A stretch of 38,423 nt of DNA from Phycisphaeraceae bacterium. GTDB taxonomy: Bacteria; Planctomycetota; Phycisphaerae; Phycisphaerales; Phycisphaeraceae. This document shows, one piece after another, positions 30,810-38,423 of this stretch. Below the pieces are notes generated by a model, which saw nothing but the letters and a program-made list of their open reading frames with translations, was not told the origin of the DNA and made no database searches. The stretch is taken from positions 1 through 38,423 of the forward strand of contig PAIY01000131.1 in the NCBI GenBank assembly GCA_002704825.1, given 5' to 3'. The position numbers and the translations under genes are program-made. Within the stretch, counting starts at the first letter, position 1; every line of letters starts with the position of its first letter.

Positions 30810-31604
30810 TCAAGTTGAAGCGATTGTTAGCGCCTCCCGCGCGCCACGTAACCAACGGGGAACATGATCTGGCGTAAAATATTCCGCTATGTCCAGCGCC
30901 AATCGAGGAAAATCCCGCGGTGAACAGTTGAAAAAATTGAAGTACAAGGAGTCCCCGCTATCCTGTGGATTTGTGCCGTACTGGTCCAAGCTTTTCATGT
31001 GTACGGTCGAATCACGCAGCCTGCGAAGCGCAACGAACTCTTGCCATATCTTCGTCCCCTTCGGAGTAGGGCGCGACAATAGCGTCGGAAGGACGGTTGC
31101 CAGCTTCTCGGCCGTCGATACGCGGCGCTGCAGGTCGTAAGCGTTGTACTCCTTGCGACCCTCTTTCCCGTCTATTGCCATTGTGGACTTGACCTTGTTG
31201 GCAATGACGAAGTTCGCAAACGACTCGACGCTCTGAAAACTGAATGTTACGGCCACCATGCAGTGCTGAAAGTAATCAAATAGCGCGTCCTCTTGATCGC
31301 CTGTAACAGATCTCGCTAATCCCATGGGGGAAGGCACGGTCTCGAATCTGAAGCGGGTCTTTAACTCATATGCTAAGTTTGCTGAGGTCAGCGCGACCTG
31401 CAATGCCATCCCAACTGGACTAGGCACAGGAAAACTTACTGGGCCATCGGCTGTGCTTGCAAGAGAAGCAAGGACAATGAGGCTTCCAGCTTTGTGTGAA
31501 GGACCTCCTGGGCAGGCAGCCGAGACATCATGCGCTAGGCGTTCGACGCCAGCGAGCCGCCAGTCACCTCGACCGTCATCTAACAGGTCTTTGTCTATCT
31601 TCAT
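30810..31604 (-). CDS. Hypothetical protein with HEPN-like R-x4-H motif
   Basis: 264 aa from ATG 31604. Mostly alpha-helical, with SFQSVESFANFVIANKV in the middle and the C-terminal motif LRRLRDSTVHMKS. In the latter, R-D-S-T-V-H fits the R-x4-6-H catalytic signature of HEPN ribonucleases, placed as expected after a long helix. It ends with LPRLALDIAEYF-like helices. HEPN proteins are common RNA-cleaving effectors in toxin and antiphage systems. There is no signal peptide. It is the first gene of an AT-rich island and lies on the same strand as a second HEPN-like gene. Function is inference; a structural role is possible. Confidence 0.6.
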   Translation of the reverse strand: MKIDKDLLDDGRGDWRLAGVERLAHDVSAACPGGPSHKAGSLIVLASLASTADGPVSFPVPSPVGMALQVALTSANLAYELKTRFRFETVPSPMGLARSVTGDQEDALFDYFQHCMVAVTFSFQSVESFANFVIANKVKSTMAIDGKEGRKEYNAYDLQRRVSTAEKLATVLPTLLSRPTPKGTKIWQEFVALRRLRDSTVHMKSLDQYGTNPQDSGDSLYFNFFNCSPRDFPRLALDIAEYFTPDHVPRWLRGAREALTIAST

Positions 31605-31707
31605 CTTCAACTTACATTAACACTTGACGTAACCGGACGGCGTCGATTAACGTTGACTGTGTGATCCGCGTGATTCGCCGTATCGATTCACGCCACGGTT
31701 ATGCAAC

Positions 31708-32772
31708 CTACGCTACACCCAATGCAGCCTTTTTCTGAACACGTAGGTCTTCAAAGTCTTTCCAAGACATTGTTGAATTGTCGAGCATGTCCTGCAATAC
31801 GCAACTACAATAATGATTCAATTCACGAAAAAGGGATCGACGTTCGGATTGATCGGGAATGATATCATTCAAGAATTGACCGTGATGTACTAGTAATGTT
31901 CGCAACCCCGCCTCTTTACCCTCGCTATTCAGAATGTGGGTTAGTTCCCGAAATCTCTCTTGATGCCTCAAATATTCGGCCCTATCTGCTGAACAATGGC
32001 ACGCAATGTCGCCTTTGAGCTTCTTCCAACTTTTGAATTCATCGGGATTCGCAAGGAATTCTAAAAGGATCATGGCACGCACAAATTTTATCGTATCGTT
32101 GTTGGACATCATGACATCTGAAAACAGCATCAGGGCGTGAACGGCAAATGCACCAATCTCGCCGTCGGATGGTTGTGGTAAATCATCTGTCATTTGACAG
32201 TCCAAATCTAACCCAATTCCCTTCGTGATAATCGAGCAATCAATTCCCTCCCCGGCAATCAAGTAACTCTCATGGTCTGGTAAGGTATAAATCATCGCTC
32301 CAAGGAATGCCCCTGAATCTTGCCAAGTACCAACAATTCCCGGCAAAGTATCTGGCATGTCAAATCGACAACAATTGAATCGTATGAAATCAAATGCGCG
32401 TTCTGCAATACCTGACAGTCGTTTAAGAAGGTCAGTGTCATATTCATGGTTGCCCCCCAAGAATTCATCCCAGTTCAACGGTGCAGTGAAGGCAACAACA
32501 GGATTATGATTTAAAACCTCAAGGCTAAAACCCGTCAGCGACGTTTTCACTTCGCGCAATTCTTGACCATCTAGAATCGCAAAGTCAGCATCGCCAATTT
32601 CAAGCTGTTTGTTTGAGACTGGTCGAAACTGGTCGAAATCGAATTCTCCCGGAGGGAAGATCGAAAATCTACCAACATGGCACTTAGATTCAACCAGCAC
32701 TCTCGATAACGGCATCAGCACGAGCTTTGTTGTTTCGGGCGAAGCAGCAAGTTGCGTAAGTAGTTCTTCCAT
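31708..32772 (-). CDS. Apea/HEPN-like hypothetical protein
   Basis: 354 aa from ATG 32772. The N-terminal ~200 residues are alpha/beta without a recognised motif. The C-terminal part is helical: KFVRAMILLEFLANPDEF, KGDIACHCSADRAEYLRHQ and then GLRTLLVHHGQFLND. R-T-L-L-V-H in the latter again fits R-x4-H in the position seen in Apea-type HEPN domains (R-x-x-(I/L)-V-H-x-G). This would be an RNase-type effector or sensor. Together with the neighbouring HEPN-like gene it may form a two-component defence or abortive-infection unit. Confidence 0.6.
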   Translation of the reverse strand: MEELLTQLAASPETTKLVLMPLSRVLVESKCHVGRFSIFPPGEFDFDQFRPVSNKQLEIGDADFAILDGQELREVKTSLTGFSLEVLNHNPVVAFTAPLNWDEFLGGNHEYDTDLLKRLSGIAERAFDFIRFNCCRFDMPDTLPGIVGTWQDSGAFLGAMIYTLPDHESYLIAGEGIDCSIITKGIGLDLDCQMTDDLPQPSDGEIGAFAVHALMLFSDVMMSNNDTIKFVRAMILLEFLANPDEFKSWKKLKGDIACHCSADRAEYLRHQERFRELTHILNSEGKEAGLRTLLVHHGQFLNDIIPDQSERRSLFRELNHYCSCVLQDMLDNSTMSWKDFEDLRVQKKAALGVA

Positions 32773-33014
32773 AATGATCAAGTTACAGTAAAAAATTTTG
32801 AAAAGTGTTAGTAAAGAACCGATTTGACGTGATAAATTGACCTACGCGTGATCATTTTACCGTAGCCCCCCACATACAGTATGAACATACCAGAGCCCTG
32901 CGACAATTCCAAGACAAATAACTGACTTAAACACACCGGACGGTTTCAATTTGACAGTTCAACAACGACATGGTCTACGATACATACAGATTGAGTCAAA
33001 TCGAATCCTTCAAT
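32773..33014. other. AT-rich gap between defence genes
   Basis: About 240 AT-rich bases with no gene. It probably carries the minus-strand promoter of the 31708-32772 gene. TGATCA at 32776-32781 and TGATCA near 32850 form a dispersed inverted repeat that could be an operator, but this is weak. Confidence 0.35.
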
Positions 33015-34778
33015 TCAAGCTTGTTTGAGAGAAATACACCTGTCAAAATAGCGTTGATGAATTTCTCGGGCAGACCTACCTATGTCTTGTTGATAATTAA
33101 CATAAACCAGTTCGATACCCATTTTCATGCATAGCGTACGTTTGCGTTGATCACGTTGTTGTGTTTGTTTCAACTGTTCCTGACCTCCAAAGTAATCAAC
33201 CGGTTTGTAATGCTGAGCTCCCATGTATTCAACTGCAAGATTATAGTTCGGCAGATAAAAATCAAGATGTTGCGGGCTGAGCCACAGAGGTCTAGCATGT
33301 CGATGCACTTCATTAATACCAAACAAGCTGCACAATGCGTCACCTAACTGCGCTTCACTCACCCAACGTTCATCCTCTCGAAGTTTCTGAAAACGGTCAT
33401 GTAAATAAGTATAGGCCCCATAGAAAGCATCAATAGCACGCTCATGTGTCACCAATGATTCCTGCTTGAAATGCTGCATGTATTCTTCGAGCGTCAATTC
33501 TGCCCAATGCCGATTTTTGCTCAAAACCGCTTTACCGAAACCACCAGAAATTCCCTTGTTACCATATTCGTCAAGCATGTAATCCGTGTTGTACCATTTA
33601 ATGTTCAAGATGGCTGACATCACGTCCTCTGGTGTCACCAGTTCATCCAATTGCCGCATGCAATGCAAATAGTCCTCTAGATATTCATACGAAGTAAAAC
33701 GGTAATATTCACTGAACCGTCGCATCAAAATTAGTTGTCGGTCGGGCTGTTGCACTAATCGCTGCCGCCTTTGTTCCAGAGCTTCGAATAATATCACACC
33801 TTGAGCTGATGGTTCTCGAAAACACATAATCAACCCAATAATTGATTCCAATGCCTCATTGTCCTGCTTGTCAATAAACTGATCCAATAAACTTACGATT
33901 TCATCTAATTTTTCGTCTGCATGTAGAATATCAAGACACAGCTGTTTGGCGTGTTCGGTTTCACCTTGTATAAAAAGTTCTTTCAGTGTAGGTCCTGGAT
34001 CAATCTGTTTTGGCGCCACTTTCTTTTGAAGCTTTTTGATCTCTTTGTCATGCCCCTTGAGCGATTGAGCAAGTTGCCATACATCTACTTCATCAACATC
34101 AAAGTAATCTTGTATCTGTAAAGCCAATGTATCATCCAAGGAACTGCACTGCACAGCTGCAGCCACCACTGCTTTGAGCATATATTGTGCGTCAGATATA
34201 AAACAAAATGATTGATTGGGATACTGGTTGCAGAGTTTTTCTATATCAAAATCATCAAGACAAGATTCTTCATAATCTTTGGCCTGATGTGCGTGGTAAA
34301 CTTCATAGAATTCATGAGGAGGACAGGCCTGTCTGAATACTTCTATACATTGTTCGAAGTTCCCCAAAACAAAACTTAATCGCAGTATTCCACCGAAACC
34401 CGCAGTTTCACCTTGAGCAATGCTTTGCTGGTAGCAACGCATCGCTTCTTGTGTATCCCCCATCGCCCAAGCATCATCACCTGTAGTGGCAATCCACCCT
34501 TCACGTGTACGATCAACTGATTTCCGTGCACATGCTCTCATACCCGCAGTTTTATAAAAGTACGGATTATCCCAATAATCCCGATAAAACTCATCACGTC
34601 CCAGTGTTTTGAGCACAAAGTAGAATTCAGCCGGAGATAGCGACGGAGATCGAAACATTGAATCAAGTAACTGAGAAGCCAACGTCCACTTATCATCTGA
34701 AGTTTTCCATGTTTCCGGTCCGATTTGCATCTTAATTTCCTGCCGTATCATGATTAGAATATTGAGTTTATCTCTCAT
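33015..34778 (-). CDS. Large helical protein with C-terminal Vsr-like PD-(D/E)XK nuclease domain
   Basis: 587 aa from ATG 34778. The N-terminal ~480 residues are helical and repeat-like (TPR/HEAT-style pairs such as DTQEAMRCYQQSIAQGE and LGNFEQCIEVFRQACPP). A coiled region (KEIKKLQKKVAP) lies near residue 255. The C-terminal ~100 residues are a nuclease domain of the Vsr/DUF559 type. They read LSPQHLDFYLPNYNLAVEYM, then GAQHYKPVDYFGG, then QQRDQRKRTLCMKMGIELV. The catalytic candidates are Asp in LDFYLP and Glu in VEYMG, followed by Q-H-Y. It looks like a repeat-scaffold sensor coupled to DNA cleavage, a layout seen in defence proteins. No methyltransferase is next to it, so a classic restriction pair is unlikely. 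Confidence 0.7.
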   Translation of the reverse strand: MRDKLNILIMIRQEIKMQIGPETWKTSDDKWTLASQLLDSMFRSPSLSPAEFYFVLKTLGRDEFYRDYWDNPYFYKTAGMRACARKSVDRTREGWIATTGDDAWAMGDTQEAMRCYQQSIAQGETAGFGGILRLSFVLGNFEQCIEVFRQACPPHEFYEVYHAHQAKDYEESCLDDFDIEKLCNQYPNQSFCFISDAQYMLKAVVAAAVQCSSLDDTLALQIQDYFDVDEVDVWQLAQSLKGHDKEIKKLQKKVAPKQIDPGPTLKELFIQGETEHAKQLCLDILHADEKLDEIVSLLDQFIDKQDNEALESIIGLIMCFREPSAQGVILFEALEQRRQRLVQQPDRQLILMRRFSEYYRFTSYEYLEDYLHCMRQLDELVTPEDVMSAILNIKWYNTDYMLDEYGNKGISGGFGKAVLSKNRHWAELTLEEYMQHFKQESLVTHERAIDAFYGAYTYLHDRFQKLREDERWVSEAQLGDALCSLFGINEVHRHARPLWLSPQHLDFYLPNYNLAVEYMGAQHYKPVDYFGGQEQLKQTQQRDQRKRTLCMKMGIELVYVNYQQDIGRSAREIHQRYFDRCISLKQA

Positions 34779-34872
34779 CGGCAAAATACTGGCATAGATA
34801 CAACATCATGTGTTTTTTTTGTCCTTTAATCCCTATCAGCCCAAGTCTATTCGTTATCTTTAATCAACCACC

Positions 34873-36135
34873 TTATATATTCAGTCTTTTTGCCTGCAAT
34901 GAATCTTCATGTTCAAAAGCCGTGGCCATACGGTCGATGTCTTTCTTGCTGGCCCCCAGGCTTTGAGCAACATCGCGCCACTGGCGTGTGGCGCGAGATA
35001 CCTCTTTGACGATGGTTTTGACTTGATTCGAATCCAGACGAAATTCTTTCACAACCGACAGGGCTAGATCAAGTGAGGCGGTTCCGTCATACAGGTCAAT
35101 GGTGGTGGTTAAAATGCGGGGCTTGATATCGGCTGGCATCGGGTTGATGTCGTAGACAGGTGACATCCGCCAGCCTTTTTCACGCTCATACAAAAAGCCG
35201 TGATTTCTTAGGTGATCGTCCGTATTGGAAATCATGATGATGAACACGACACGCCGCCAGAGTTCTGCCATGTCCACTTCGGGGCTGGCCCCATGCTGGC
35301 GTAAGGCATCGACAATCTCCAGGTAGCTGTGCGGTTCATTGTCTCTGGCGCCCAACATACTCATGGCAGACAGGAATGGGATTCGTTCCTGGTCATACCG
35401 GTCAAATCTGCGAATGATGATGACTGGTTTGCCAACAATGTTTTCCAGACGCCAGGCGGGTAAGGTGATCCCAGCCTTCTGTGCAAGTGACAGGGCAACG
35501 GCCTCCCATAGCACAACGTTAAATTCGTCATCCTTGCGAGGGAACTTGGCAATGGCCAGGGTTCCATCTGTATCACGGACGGACGCCTTGGGACGTGCCC
35601 CACCCAGTGACGATCCTGGTGCCAGCAACAGACGTAAATCCTCTGCGTTTTCTTCATCATCCAAAAAGCGCTCGGTTGCCAACAACAACTTGGGTAAATC
35701 CACCAACGGCGGAATCGCTCTTTGGCCCTTGGGACTTAAATACGGCCCATCCACTGATTCGGAAAACCGCAAAGCGCCCTGCCTGGCTTCGTCATTGACA
35801 CCCAGTAGATAATCAACTTCACCAAGCGCGTGTGGTAATCCTTCAGATGCTTTGGCCATGGCTGATTCTGCCCGGCGCATCAGGATACGCCCCCACCGAT
35901 CGGGAGCGGAGTCGCCGATAGCACCAAACAGGCTTTGATTGGCCCCGGTGTGGAACGCTCCAGGCGTTAACTGCAAGGCAGGTTCCAATGCAAAACGCTC
36001 AGGGTGTTTAAGCCAAGTGGGATCATATTCGAATGAGGCACTTTCCCGTCCCTTGCGATGATGACACCAAAGCCGCCCCACCAGATGGTTCGTCTGTCCC
36101 AAGGCAATCGATACCAGAACTTCCCGACTACTCAT
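34873..36135 (-). CDS. hipA: HipA-like serine/threonine kinase toxin
   Basis: 420 aa, ATG 36135, just 2 bp after the stop of the HTH gene. The N-terminal subdomain ends near the family motif GALRFSE. The nucleotide-binding loop is LLAPGSSLGGARPKA, the catalytic loop is SNTDDHLRNHGFLYE, and the metal motif is PVYDINP. All key residues are present. HipA phosphorylates glutamyl-tRNA synthetase in E. coli and causes growth arrest; the target here is not known. It is paired with the upstream HipB-like repressor. Both lie in the AT-rich island with likely defence genes. Confidence 0.9.
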   Translation of the reverse strand: MSSREVLVSIALGQTNHLVGRLWCHHRKGRESASFEYDPTWLKHPERFALEPALQLTPGAFHTGANQSLFGAIGDSAPDRWGRILMRRAESAMAKASEGLPHALGEVDYLLGVNDEARQGALRFSESVDGPYLSPKGQRAIPPLVDLPKLLLATERFLDDEENAEDLRLLLAPGSSLGGARPKASVRDTDGTLAIAKFPRKDDEFNVVLWEAVALSLAQKAGITLPAWRLENIVGKPVIIIRRFDRYDQERIPFLSAMSMLGARDNEPHSYLEIVDALRQHGASPEVDMAELWRRVVFIIMISNTDDHLRNHGFLYEREKGWRMSPVYDINPMPADIKPRILTTTIDLYDGTASLDLALSVVKEFRLDSNQVKTIVKEVSRATRQWRDVAQSLGASKKDIDRMATAFEHEDSLQAKRLNI

Positions 36136-36137
36136 CC

Positions 36138-36467
36138 CTACTCTCCCGAATGGCTTTTACGTGACAAGCGGATTCGCTTAGGCAAAGACTCCTCCTCCAG
36201 TTGACGCCCCACCAGGTCATGGTTGGCATCCACCAGATCATGCAAACGTTCGGTCAGGCCCAGGACAAACAGAACCGAAGCGTAGCCCCCCAGAGAAACG
36301 CCGGGATCACCTTTTTCGATCTTCGACAGGGTTGTACGTGCCATCCCTGCTCGCTCAGCCATCAATGCCATCGGAATCCGCCGACGCCTTCTGGCATCAC
36401 AGATATCCTGGCCCAGCTTGCGAAGGGCTTTTTGCACTGGTATTGGCAGATGAGGATTGGATAGCAT
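36138..36467 (-). CDS. hipB: HipB-like helix-turn-helix antitoxin
   Basis: 109 aa from ATG 36467. The HTH (xre) domain is LGQDICDARRRRRIPMALMAE, then RAGMARTTLSKIEKGDPGVSLGGYASVLFVLG. It precedes hipA with a 2-bp gap and the operon is minus-strand. It should repress its own promoter and neutralise HipA. The upstream 36468-36530 stretch is AT-rich and contains TATAATATA-like sequence that could be the promoter, though spacing to a -35 is unclear. Confidence 0.85.
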   Translation of the reverse strand: MLSNPHLPIPVQKALRKLGQDICDARRRRRIPMALMAERAGMARTTLSKIEKGDPGVSLGGYASVLFVLGLTERLHDLVDANHDLVGRQLEEESLPKRIRLSRKSHSGE

Positions 36468-36745
36468 AGCACACCTATAATGTCTATTTTTACAAACGTT
36501 TTATTTGATAAAGTATATTATATTGCACGTTATGTGAAATACAAGAAAAACAGCTTTACGTCCACAATTCTACTCATTAACGCTTGATGCGTTCATTTTT
36601 ACGTCCAAATCACATTTTTATGAGCGACAGGATGCCTTTCTATCGCTCATTCCATCTGAAAGAATGTCGATAACCTTTGCGGGATTTCCCCACTTGTTCA
36701 CAATGGATTGCAGAGTTGCAATGGCGTACACAAGGGGATCGTAAC
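36468..36745. other. AT-rich intergenic region between hipBA and the plus-strand antitoxin
   Basis: No gene. It should hold divergent promoters for hipB (minus) and the antitoxin-like gene (plus). A direct repeat TTTACGTCCA occurs twice, near 36555 and 36598, and a 9-bp inverted repeat lies at 36620-36650. Confidence 0.4.
36620..36650. repeat. Inverted repeat ATGAGCGA...TCGCTCAT
   Basis: Two perfect 8-bp arms separated by 15 bases, lying about 100 bases upstream of the antitoxin-like gene. It is not followed by a T-run in either direction, so operator or recombination-site roles are more likely than termination. Confidence 0.5.
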
Positions 36746-36991
36746 ATGACCACCCAAATCGCAGACAGCAAGGGACGAATCACGTTGGGTAGACGCTTTG
36801 CCAATCGGACCGTCATCATTGAGTACATCGACGAAACCGAAGTACGCGTGACGCTGGCTCGTGTCATCCCTGAGCATGAAACATGGCTCTATGAAAACGA
36901 CAAGGCTTTGGCTTCGATTCGACGTGGCTTGGAACAGGCACGCACAGGCAAGACTGCCATAGGCCCCAAGCGAAAAACGAAACTACGATGA
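36746..36991 (+). CDS. AbrB-like antitoxin (orphan)
   Basis: 81 aa; ATG 36746 is preferred over in-frame upstream codons. The N-terminus ADSKGRITLGRRFANRTVII resembles AbrB/MazE-type swapped-hairpin DNA-binding domains (K-G-R-I-T-L-G). The C-terminus WLYENDKALASIRRGLEQAR is the usual toxin-neutralising helix. No toxin gene follows: the next gene is a resolvase on the other strand, overlapping by 9 bases at the 3' ends. So this is an orphan antitoxin or the toxin was lost. Confidence 0.65.
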   Translation: MTTQIADSKGRITLGRRFANRTVIIEYIDETEVRVTLARVIPEHETWLYENDKALASIRRGLEQARTGKTAIGPKRKTKLR

Positions 36992-37384
36992 TCTGATTCG
37001 TTTTAACAGTCTTCGGAGGTCACGACGTATATCTCCATGTTGGGCATGAGCAACGTACACGATCCGCACACCATACTTCTCAAATTCAGCTTCGATCTGG
37101 TAGCCTTCGTCCAAACCAGCCCGAGTCAGACGTGAGAAATCCTCCATGATCAACACGTCGAAGTCGTTCTTTTCCTGTTTCCTTGTCAATAAATTCTGCA
37201 AATCTTCCCTCATGACGGGTGTGATTCCGTTCACGCCTGCCACTCGAACCTCGTCTACACACGTCATCCCCAACTGCTCGCCGAGTTGTCGGATGGCCTG
37301 GATTTGGCGTTCTATACCGGCATTCACGCCATCCGACGTCGCGCTCCGAGCGTATGCGATGTAGCCACGATTTGTCCCGTTCAT
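36983..37384 (-). CDS. Serine resolvase/invertase, catalytic domain only
   Basis: 133 aa from ATG 37384 with AAGGAG upstream; longer frames lack support. It has the resolvase fold: YIAYARSATSD with the nucleophilic Ser, then GIERQIQAIRQLGEQLGM. The Arg-containing core is DFDVLIMEDFSRLTR and the chain continues through YGVRIVYVAHA. It stops at the end of the catalytic domain, without the C-terminal DNA-binding helix-turn-helix. It may act with a partner or be a remnant. It lies beside the DUF2924 cassette, so it could have been part of the same mobile element. Confidence 0.8.
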   Translation of the reverse strand: MNGTNRGYIAYARSATSDGVNAGIERQIQAIRQLGEQLGMTCVDEVRVAGVNGITPVMREDLQNLLTRKQEKNDFDVLIMEDFSRLTRAGLDEGYQIEAEFEKYGVRIVYVAHAQHGDIRRDLRRLLKRIRSS

Positions 37385-37634
37385 GGATTGCTCCTTGTCA
37401 GCGGGATGCAGCAATTATATCTCCCGACATACTGATCAAAAACAAAATTGTGGCAGGTGAAAGAACTGAAATGAACGCATTACTTGTTGATTCAGACAGG
37501 CACTTGGCCTTAGTTACAAAATCATCAGATACGGACTTATCCGTTAAAAATTCCAAGCAATCCACATTTCCGGTCGCTCGATGGCATAGGTAACAAATAG
37601 AGGGAGAGTGTTTTTTCTGCCCAGGAGCCATGCC

Positions 37635-37823
37635 ATGACGAATTCTGTTGATCCCCAATCCATGACCGCTGACGAACGCCGCGAGGAGGTTGTCAGCATT
37701 CTGCTGTCCGGCCTGTTGCGGTGCGTTCGTCCGCAACATCCGACCCACCGTCAAAAAGTCTCGCCAATTGCCCCGAATCGACTTGATCTTCCTGCCAGAT
37801 CAAGGCTCAATGTGGCTCCGTAA
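37635..37823 (+). CDS. Small conserved ORF of the DUF2924/recombinase cassette
   Basis: 62 aa from ATG 37635. It has SMTADERREEVVSILLSGLL and ends SPIAPNRLDLPARSRLNV. This pattern (D-x-x-x-M-T-x-x-E-R-R-x-E-x-x-x-I-L-x-x-G-L-L-R) is the small first gene I recall upstream of DUF2924 and a large recombinase in many proteobacterial and planctomycete mobile elements. Function is unknown. Confidence 0.65.
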   Translation: MTNSVDPQSMTADERREEVVSILLSGLLRCVRPQHPTHRQKVSPIAPNRLDLPARSRLNVAP

Positions 37824-37824
37824 C

Positions 37825-37841
37825 CCTCTGGTTAACAGAGG
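37825..37841 (+). terminator. Short hairpin after the small ORF
   Basis: CCTCTG, loop GTTAA, CAGAGG, immediately past the stop of the small ORF and before the next ribosome site. There is only a weak T-rich tail (CTTGTCTCTTTG), so it may attenuate or protect mRNA rather than fully terminate. Confidence 0.4.
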
Positions 37842-37876
37842 CTTGTCTCTTTGATTCAAAACGAAAGGAGTGCTCA

Positions 37877-38386
37877 TTGAGCGATCTTGGAGCCCAAATC
37901 GCGGCCTTGTACAGTATGACCACCGACGAACTGGCTAAGCAGTATGCCCAACTGCATGGCACCCCCTGCCGGACCCGTCACAAGGCTTATCTGATCCGCA
38001 AAATTGCCTGGCGGTTGCAGGCCAATGCCGAGGGTGATCTGTCCGAACGTGCCCTGCGACGTGCGGCCCGACTGGCCAACGACGCGGAGGTGCGCGTCAT
38101 GGCACCGAAGACCATGATCTGCCCGCCACAGCGTGGGGACTCGGTCACCATCACCGTGCCTATTGCTGCTGCGGCATCCCAGTCAGCCGATCCACGTTTG
38201 CCACCACCTGGGTCGGCCATCATCCGCAAGTACAAGGGCCGGACCATTCGAGCCATCGTGTTGGAGGATGACCAGGGGTTTGAGTGCGAGGGTGAACGGT
38301 TCAAAACCCTCAGTGCCCTGGCCCACAAAATCACTGGCAGCCACATGAACGGTTACCGCTTCTTTCGCCTTGGAGTGCAACGATGA
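37877..38386 (+). CDS. DUF2924 protein
   Basis: 169 aa. The likely start is TTG 37877 with AAAGGAG 6 bases upstream. It opens QIAALYSMTTDELAKQYAQL with RTRHKAYLIRKIAWRLQA, typical of DUF2924. The C-terminal half is GSAIIRKYKGRTIRAIVLED followed by GFECEGERFKTLSALAHKIT, then G-S-x-x-N-G-Y-x-F-F-x-L. It is a small basic domain that resembles DNA-binding accessory factors and is typically encoded just before a serine recombinase. Its stop overlaps the next ATG (ATGA), showing coupling. Confidence 0.85.
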   Translation: MSDLGAQIAALYSMTTDELAKQYAQLHGTPCRTRHKAYLIRKIAWRLQANAEGDLSERALRRAARLANDAEVRVMAPKTMICPPQRGDSVTITVPIAAAASQSADPRLPPPGSAIIRKYKGRTIRAIVLEDDQGFECEGERFKTLSALAHKITGSHMNGYRFFRLGVQR

Positions 38387-38423
38387 GTCGACGTGCCCGT
38401 AAACCTGCAACCGACGAACAAGT
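38383..38423 (+). CDS. Recombinase, N-terminus only (runs off the window)
   Basis: ATG 38383 overlaps the DUF2924 stop. Only about 13 residues are present (SRRARKPATDEQ), basic and disordered, as expected for the N-terminal tail of the large serine recombinase that follows DUF2924 in known cassettes. The assignment rests on gene order alone. Confidence 0.55.
   Translation, partial: MSRRARKPATDEQ

Noticed and set aside
30426..30818. Plus-strand ORF of 130 aa in the gap before the HEPN-like genes
   Set aside because: No ribosome site, overlaps a strong terminator hairpin and overlaps the end of the minus-strand gene; no family resemblance.
1..38423. CRISPR array, rRNA or complete tRNA genes
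   Set aside because: No regularly spaced direct repeats and no rRNA or cloverleaf patterns were found on reading through.

Overview
The window reads as a mosaic stretch of a Planctomycetota-like bacterial chromosome. The evidence is inference from gene content: tandem sulfatases with the C-x-P-x-R formylglycine motif, an ECF sigma factor next to a DUF5667-type protein, and a secreted leader of a kind common in Planctomycetes. Base composition changes abruptly several times: moderate to AT-rich (1-2.36 kb), GC-rich (2.36-5.93 kb), intermediate (5.93-8.40 kb), GC-rich again (8.40-30.3 kb) and AT-rich (30.8-38.4 kb). This marks at least four sources of DNA.

(1) 1-2.36 kb, minus strand: one complete sulfatase and the last ~52 codons of a second one. 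The second is cut where phage DNA begins.

(2) 2.36-18.6 kb: a defective siphovirus-like prophage. It starts in the middle of a metallophosphoesterase gene, continues into ~80 codons of a DEAD-like helicase, and then jumps into a head-tail adapter gene. Terminase, portal, protease and capsid are absent. The tail module follows in order: tail completion proteins, tail tube, tail assembly chaperones, tape measure, distal tail and fibre-like proteins. The tail tube gene is split by a ~2.5 kb group II intron (5933-8398) that carries an RT/maturase/HNH protein and a recognisable domain V. A minus-strand gene (10531-11052) sits against the tail operon just before the tape measure. At the right edge, a minus-strand winged-helix gene has an in-frame TGA and a frameshift. 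The word CCCCCGGAA recurs about ten times on both strands of the prophage and was not seen in the adjacent 12 kb.

(3) 18.6-30.3 kb, all minus strand: a metal and sulfur accessory block. It holds a P-type Zn/Cd/Pb ATPase, a DUF2752 protein, cysteine synthase, an extra LspA, small secreted proteins, a YeeE/YedE pair, an ECF sigma factor with its partner, a methionine-rich LTxxQ periplasmic protein and a CDF exporter. At its head is a chimeric ORF that joins a secreted-protein N-terminus to an ABC ATPase lacking its own start.

(4) 30.8-38.4 kb, AT-rich: a defence and mobility island. It holds two HEPN-like proteins, a 587-aa protein ending in a Vsr-like nuclease domain, HipA/HipB, an AbrB-like antitoxin, a small serine resolvase, and the start of a small-ORF/DUF2924/recombinase cassette that runs off the window.

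The best candidates for something undescribed are the HEPN/HEPN/nuclease cluster, the antisense gene in the tail operon, and the prophage-wide CCCCCGGAA word. The abrupt junctions near 2360, 3275 and 29990 could be real deletions or assembly chimeras; reads across them would decide.
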